A stretch of 64,000 bases of DNA from Varanus komodoensis. Taxonomy: Eukaryota > Chordata > Lepidosauria > Squamata > Varanidae. Each line of letters opens with the position of its first letter. Within the stretch, counting starts at the first letter, position 1. The notes beneath the pieces were generated by a model. It saw only the letters and a program-made list of their open reading frames with translations. It was not told the DNA's origin and did not search any database. The DNA lies in assembly GCF_004798865.1 (NCBI RefSeq), contig NW_025336480.1, positions 22,785,206-22,849,205 of the forward strand, in the 5' to 3' direction. The position numbers and the translations under genes are program-made. Shown piece after piece: positions 58,715 to 64,000 of this stretch.

Positions 58715-60921
58715 GCCCTATATGCGTGTGGTTATGTCTAAGTTCTGTCTGGGTATAGTGCATGGAAGTGAAGCCAGAATGTAAACATTTCTATGCTAAA
58801 TGAACTTCTGCAGCCAAGAACCAGAGGAGCCAAGAGAAGTTTAGATCTATCCACCATGAGAATGGCAAATATTTTCAGAATTGGTGGTATCTCAGAATTG
58901 GTGGTACATCAGAGTTTCCATCATAACTGAAAGCACTGACAGTGGCTGGTCAGGACCAGTGGCCCTGGATCCATAAGTACTCGTTAGACAAGGTTTTGTA
59001 TGCAAGGTATACAAAAAGTATACAAATGCAAATAGAAAAAAGACAGATTGCTGCATTCTGACTAATCAGACAATTGTTGATTAGATTTTTTTTGCTTTTT
59101 GGGAGGAGGTTATACAGATAAATGTTGTACTCAAATAGTCTTTAATATGTGCTAATGTGCACATTCTTTTAAATTATTGAGCTGCCTCATGGAAATTAAC
59201 AAATGGCCAGTATTAGTGCAGTCTCCACACTCTCTTCATCAATATAAGACTGATGGTACAACACAGGGTGATAAACATCTAGAATACGCTAGATTAAGGA
59301 CCTGACAATGCTTTTCGTAACTGAACCAGTGGCATGTAAATGTCACCTAGGGGTGGGTGGTTGAGTGATTTTGAGATTGCCAGGATTCTCCAGGCATGGT
59401 TTCACTGCTGGCCTCATGCCAGACCTGTGTGTGCATTTGTGGCTGCTATTTCCGGTGTGCAAACAAGAGATTTGTGCAAACCAAGCAGTGATCAAAGGGA
59501 ATATTTTGCAGATCTCCCCAAATCTACACAAAGTTCCTCCATAGACTAAAGCTGGTCCAATTAAGTCAGCTGCGGAAATTTGTGCAACTTAAATTGAGAA
59601 TTGCGAGCAAGATGACTGTGAACCTGTTTTCAACAATTTTCAGAAAACTGCTGGAAATGTATCTGTGCTTGTGCAGAGAGATTCCAGTGAGGTATGCTCA
59701 CAAGTGACATACTTTTCTAATGCCACCTTCAAGTGGACCTTTATTTGACTATTTGGTCCGCTTTTAAAAATCCTATGCAAAATTGCTAGTAACTTGTATG
59801 AGCGTATGCATTTCATATGTATACATTACTGTGGATACATACAGAAGCATGTATGGATATTATTAAAAACATCAGATCACTGGCACAGAGCTTTCCATTG
59901 CCTTCGCCACCCTCTTGCTGGTGCATTTTCCCGTCCTTGCCAGAGGTGTTAGCTGATTTCTTTCAGGAGACTTTAGTTCCCTTGCTCCATATTCCATTCA
60001 GCTTCCTCCTCCTCGTTTTCCATTCCTACCACCCCTTATCCCCTGGGCTCCACCACCTGCATGAAACATGTTGCCCACCCCTGCTTTGGGCAGAAAGCAT
60101 CTTGAGTAAGTAACTTTCGCTTCTTGCAGCTCATGACTCACATTGGAAGACCCTGAGGAAGATATTTCCAGTAGTGGAAGCATCTTCTGTGCAGAATTCC
60201 TGTAGGAGACCAGCTCTGCTAGCGAGCTCCTCACCCAATTAACTGTGTGGAGTTGAGTGCAGCCCCTGCAGTTGCTCCATGAATCACCTTCACCGAATAT
60301 TGAGAGGAGAATCATTTCCAATTATGTGCTTTCCAGTTTTATTGCAATGCAGACAAGAATACTAGGCCGGGGCTGGAGTGTTTTATTCTCTCGTGGCCCT
60401 TCCTGGACACTGACAATAATTAATTTTAGTTCAGCAGCAAATTAAAACTTCTGATATGCCTCACTTGTTTAGCCAGTATTTCAGTTCTCATTTATTCATG
60501 AGTAATCTCCTTGGTATTTGAAAATCAGGCCCTCGTTAGCAAAGGGAGAGTCTCCATGTGTATTCATCTTGGAGTTTTATTAAAGATTGATGACATTTCT
60601 GTTGAATAAGTACTTTCCTGTTCTGAAAATAGTTTGAAATTAGATTTTGCATTCCATGGAGAGTTCTCCATGCACACAGAAGGGGAGAGAGTGGCTGAAT
60701 ATGCACAAAAGGACAACGCACGGGGATATTATTTTTAAAACAAGAATGAATGCAAAAGTGTGAGAAGAGTTGTTTACAGTTGTTTTTCTCCCGCAGGGAT
60801 GCTAAAGGAACTCGGGGGTCCAATATGGTTCTATTCTTATACCAGAATGCATGCACAAGCATAAGCAGTGACAGCCCGAAATTAGATATAGGTGGTGCAT
60901 GGCCACAACCATCTTTCAGGC

Positions 60922-61050
60922 TTGTACAATTGGGAGGGACCTTGGGAATTGTCTAGTCTCCGCTCAATTCATATCTGCAATGCAGGAGGGAAGTAGAGCA
61001 GCCCTGAGATGACTGCCCAGGCTCAGCATAAATACCTTCTGGAAAGGAGA
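60922..61050 (-). mobile_element. CR1-like LINE tail fragment
   Basis: GGGAGGGACCTTGGGAATTG, then TCTAGTCTCCGCTCAATTCA and GCAATGCAGGAGGG resemble the complement of a CR1 3' UTR (GGGACCTTxGxxxTCATCTAGTCCAACCCCCTGC-type). It is degenerate. Confidence 0.4.
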
Positions 61051-61764
61051 ACTCGGTGCTTCTGTTTTGGTGGGGAAGAACTCTTGCCTATAGAAAGCCG
61101 CTCCTAAAGTCTAGCTGGAATCTGCATCCCTGCAATTTACAGCAGTGGTTCTAGTCCTGCCCCCTGCAATGGGAAGTAACTCCGCGACCCCTGAAAATCT
61201 CCCACAGTAAAATAAGTCTCTTTCTTCTTTTGGTTAATGTCACATTCTGTGTTTCCTACTAATTGCAGTAGCCCATGAGCAACTTTGGAAGAGCTCTGAC
61301 TGCTGGGAATGTCCCCTTTGCCTCTTGCCACAAAACAGCTCTTCACCATGAGTACCGAAGAACGGCTGGATTCACACGTACCTCCACTTGCCATCACCCG
61401 TTATTTGTGCAGCCCGTGGAGTTACTCAAGCCACTTCACCGGGAGGGAGATCATTTCAGGTTGGCACAAACTAGGCCATGAAGTGGCTGAATGGGCGGAG
61501 GCCAGGTTGGGGCTGCCTGCAGATCAGTTTGGCTAAGATACCGTGATCTGTGTAAATGCCCCTTTGTCACTAAAGAACTCTGCAATGGCTGCCCTGCTTG
61601 TTTGTGCAATAACAATGAACAGGCGCCATCTTATTCCTGGAATCGTGTTAAAATGAGACATAGCCAGCAGGATCACGGCTTCTGTGCTCTGGCATATGGA
61701 GACAGTGCAGCAGATTTGCTGCAGCAGGGGCAGGCAGGAGGCAGAGCTCTAGATGTATTGCACT

Positions 61765-61865
61765 TCTGCTCCCAGGGGCTCTTGCCCTCATGACCAATGG
61801 GCAGGAATGCTGGGAGTTAAAGTCCAAACCATCTTGAGTCTGACTATCCACTCACCCCTGTTCTA
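61765..61865. mobile_element. Short hAT-like element fragment
   Basis: GGCAGGAATGCTGGGAGTTA and AAGTCCAAACCATCTTGAGT match the opposite strand of the family block at 14231 (ACTACAACTTCTATCAGCCC). It ends near CCACTCACCCCTG. Confidence 0.5.
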
Positions 61866-62466
61866 GAGGATGCGGTCTGGACCACGTCAGCTTGGCTTGG
61901 TTGACCCAGTGCCCCTTATTCTAACATTTGAAGCCCCCTTCCTCTACACTCATGCCAGTCCTCTCCAGCGAGGAAAGTCTACCATGTCCACATAGGAAGA
62001 GCTTCATAGGAAGAGCTTCTTCCCCAGCAGCTGTTCATAGCCCACAGCTTGTTCTTATACAGGTTCACTCAGAAGTAAGCCCCATGGACTTCAATGGAAT
62101 TTATTCCCAGGTAACAGTGGATGGGCTTGCAGCCTTTATTGTGGTTGAGAGCTGGGCCTGGCTGCAGAAACTGAGTCCTTGCATCTTACCAAGTCAGGCA
62201 AATCGCTTCTAAAGCCAGCTTGGTCTTGAAGTGCTAAAAAGTCATGGTTCCTAAGGGAGAGGCACCATATGGCTACTCTTGCTTGTAGCATTTATTTATT
62301 TAAAATGTCTTGTATACTCTCTGATTATGACAAAATCTCAAGATGGTTCACATAAAAAGCCAAAAATATAAATATATATTAAAACTATTATCGCCATAAC
62401 ATAGTTAAAAAACTCCTCAGTGCCCACATTTGCTACAACTAATTAAAATACATTATTGATTAAAAA

Positions 62467-62803
62467 GGGATGCAGGTGGCACAGTGGTTTAAACCGCTGT
62501 GCTGCTGGGCTGGTTGATCGAAAGGTCGCCGGTTTGGATCTGCACAACGGGGTGAGTTGCTCTGTCTCAGCGCCTGCCAACCTTGCAGTTCGAAAGCATG
62601 CCAATGCAAGTAGATGAAAAGGTACCACTTTGGTGGGCAGGTAACAGCGTTCCATGCACTTTGGTGTTTAGTCATGCCGGCCACATGACCGCGGAGACTG
62701 TCTGGGGACAAATGCTGGCTGCCTCGGCTAGGAAACGGAGATGAGCACCACCCCCTAGAGTCAGGCATGACTGGACTTATCGTCAAGGGGAAACCTTTAC
62801 CTT
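62467..62803 (+). repeat. Full-length tRNA-derived SINE (squamate SINE2 type)
   Basis: It starts GGGATGCAGGTGGCACAGTG with an A-box-like GTGGTTTAAACCGCTGTGCT and a B-box-like AAGGTCGCCGGTTTGGATC. The body has AGTCATGCCGGCCACATGAC and GAAACGGAGATGAGCACCAC, ending GGAAACCTTTACCTTT. A near-perfect 14-bp target duplication (TTATTGATTAAAAA at 62453-62466, TTATTGATAAAAAA at 62804-62817) flanks it. It is a second copy of the family at 6460-6813, in the opposite orientation. Confidence 0.85.
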
Positions 62804-62871
62804 TTATTGATAAAAAATATGGGGATGTAAAGTAGCCCTTGGCTGCCACAGGATAGGTGTGAAGAACCTCA

Positions 62872-63160
62872 GGCAGGGGAGCCAAAGTCTGCCCCTCTGA
62901 GGTCCCAATCCGGGTGTTCTGGGTTCCACAGTGAGCTCACCTGCCTTTCTCTCTCCACCCATTGTTTGGTGACTTCTTGGCTTTTCTGCCAAGTTTCCCC
63001 ATTCTAAAAAGGCTGAAGAGCCTCTCTTAAGACTTCATTGTTGGCTTTAAACTAAAATATTTTTAGTCATTTTTTAAATTCTGCCACCAGCTCTTTTGCC
63101 TTTAGCACTGGCCACCACTGGAATCTCTTTCTCTCCAGGAGCTTTCTGAAAACAGAATTC
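62872..63160 (+). repeat. Unclassified dispersed repeat, copy C
   Basis: CCATTGTTTGGTGACTTCTT and GGCTTTTCTGCC, then GAGCCTCTCTTAAGACTTCA and CTGGCCACCACTGGAATCTC align in order with copies A (8669) and B (28268). Confidence 0.5.
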
Positions 63161-64000
63161 AGTCTTTGGGCTGAGAGAGATTTGACGTCTCTTAAGATCC
63201 TGCCTTAAGATAAGAAATGGGCAAAGCAAGGTATGCAGCATCTGTGGCAAACCTCTACCCTCTTTTGAAAGGCACTGAGTTTTCCCTAGATTATATGTGG
63301 GGCATCAGAGGACGGCAGTCCACTCTGAATGGGGCAACAGTGTACACATACAGATACTGAAAAATACGAGAACTCTGCTATTATCCCAGATTTCCATAAC
63401 AACATTTTTAAAAAGGTCTTGCAGTTAAATGAAAATGAAAGTGTACTGCTACAACACCAAGAACATTTTGAAGGTCACATTTTCTAGTTAGAATATGTTC
63501 CTTTCCTTGCCAGCTTAGTACTACAGAAGCTTTGAACTGGAACATCCTAGCAGGGGTGCTAATTACCAGGTTTTGGCAGCAACCACCAAATGCTTTCCAA
63601 AGAAAAGAAAAACCTGGTATGCTTCTCTGAAGAACCTAAGGGCAAAAATAGAATGGAGGAGGGAGGAGAGACTCGTGTCGTATAGTTGTGCGGCTTTCAG
63701 TGTGGCCTTTGTAAATTATGAGACAACTTAATTTGAGAAGCACTCTGTTTGCAATGTGCAAGTCTCTTAACAAGGGTTTCCTAGCGTGAGCTTAGGCTAA
63801 GCAGGGAGGTGGTGGGACTCCATAGGGCAGTGCGGTGCTAATTCTGTTGATCTCCCTTTTCTAGTTTATAGCATCCTAGGCCTCTTCCGCTGGCCTCATG
63901 CAGGGATGTCTACAGGTTGAGAGCTGGGCTTAGGCTGATGGACCTGGAAGAAGTCTTCTGCCTTCTGGTCTACCCTGCCATGTGTGCCAGGGAATGTGCT

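Larger units (their letters stand above)
53327..64000 (-). other. PCSK2: PCSK2 intron, left part (continues beyond window)
   Basis: I searched the - strand by eye for the next upstream PC2 exon (residues such as DIYSASWGPTDNGKTVDGPR) and did not find it, so the intron probably exceeds 10.6 kb. It contains a CR1-clade LINE (54080-55782), a hAT MITE (56266-56613), a short hAT-like element (58572-58714), a CR1-like tail (60922-61050), a hAT-like fragment (about 61765-61865), a full SINE (62467-62803) and an unclassified repeat (62872-63160). Nothing was recognised in 56622-58571, 58715-60921 or 63161-64000. Confidence 0.75.

Noticed and set aside
62467-62560. tRNA-like A and B boxes
   Set aside because: They belong to a SINE head; no cloverleaf of a functional tRNA can be formed and the SINE body and tail follow directly.
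53327-64000. Search for the next upstream PCSK2 exon on the - strand
   Set aside because: No stretch matching the expected PC2 residues was found, so the exon is assumed to be outside the window.
1-64000. Endogenous retrovirus, LTR or other virus-derived element
   Set aside because: No paired long terminal repeats and no gag, pol, env or capsid-like frame were seen. The reverse transcriptase pieces all belong to CR1-group or BovB LINEs.
1-64000. CRISPR array, operon or bacterial-type gene cluster
   Set aside because: The direct repeats present are pentamer or dinucleotide microsatellites or transposon copies, and the genes are split vertebrate genes.

Overview
The window looks like euchromatic DNA of a squamate reptile (lizard or snake). 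It carries split vertebrate genes with GT-AG introns. Its repeats are CR1-clade LINEs, a BovB (RTE) LINE tail, tRNA-derived SINEs of the types common in lizards, and many short non-autonomous hAT-like DNA transposons. The squamate call rests on the repeat mix plus protein recognition; species cannot be given from sequence alone.

Two host genes are present, converging tail to tail. On the + strand, exons at 720-780, 13297-13392, 15160-15252, 17128-17235, 22642-22862, 25505-25590 and 26927-27882 encode BFSP1 (filensin, the lens beaded-filament protein) from its second exon to the stop codon; exon 1 lies upstream of the window. Its 3' UTR runs to about 29240, with a poly(A) signal at 29215-29220. 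On the - strand, exons at 53326-53111, 51360-51260, 49755-49528 and 43307-42821 are the last four coding exons of PCSK2 (prohormone convertase 2): the second half of the subtilisin domain with the catalytic Ser, the P domain and the C-terminal helix. The rest of PCSK2 lies to the right, outside the window. BFSP1 and PCSK2 are also convergent neighbours in mammals, so the synteny supports both calls. Exon phases join exactly in both genes and no disabling change is visible, so both look functional.

Introns and the intergenic stretch (29241-42820) are filled with repeats. Three CR1-clade LINE copies of one subfamily lie at 2233-3957, 54080-55782 and, on the - strand, 23668-24069. A CR1-like LINE on the - strand (20180-21745) is split by a 967-bp hAT-like transposon, which itself contains a short CR1-like tail. 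Two full-length tRNA-derived SINEs with target-site duplications lie at 6460-6813 (-) and 62467-62803 (+). Hairpin-like MITEs, simple repeats and a fragment resembling 5S rRNA (9262-9313) complete the picture.

I found no credible new multi-gene system, no CRISPR array, no tRNA or rRNA gene, and no retrovirus-like or other virus-derived element. The most useful second looks are the conserved caspase/myristoylation site in filensin, the internal stop codon shared by two separate CR1 copies, the nested transposons, several unnamed repeat families, and the AU-rich block at 34180-34780 that may be a distal 3' end of PCSK2.
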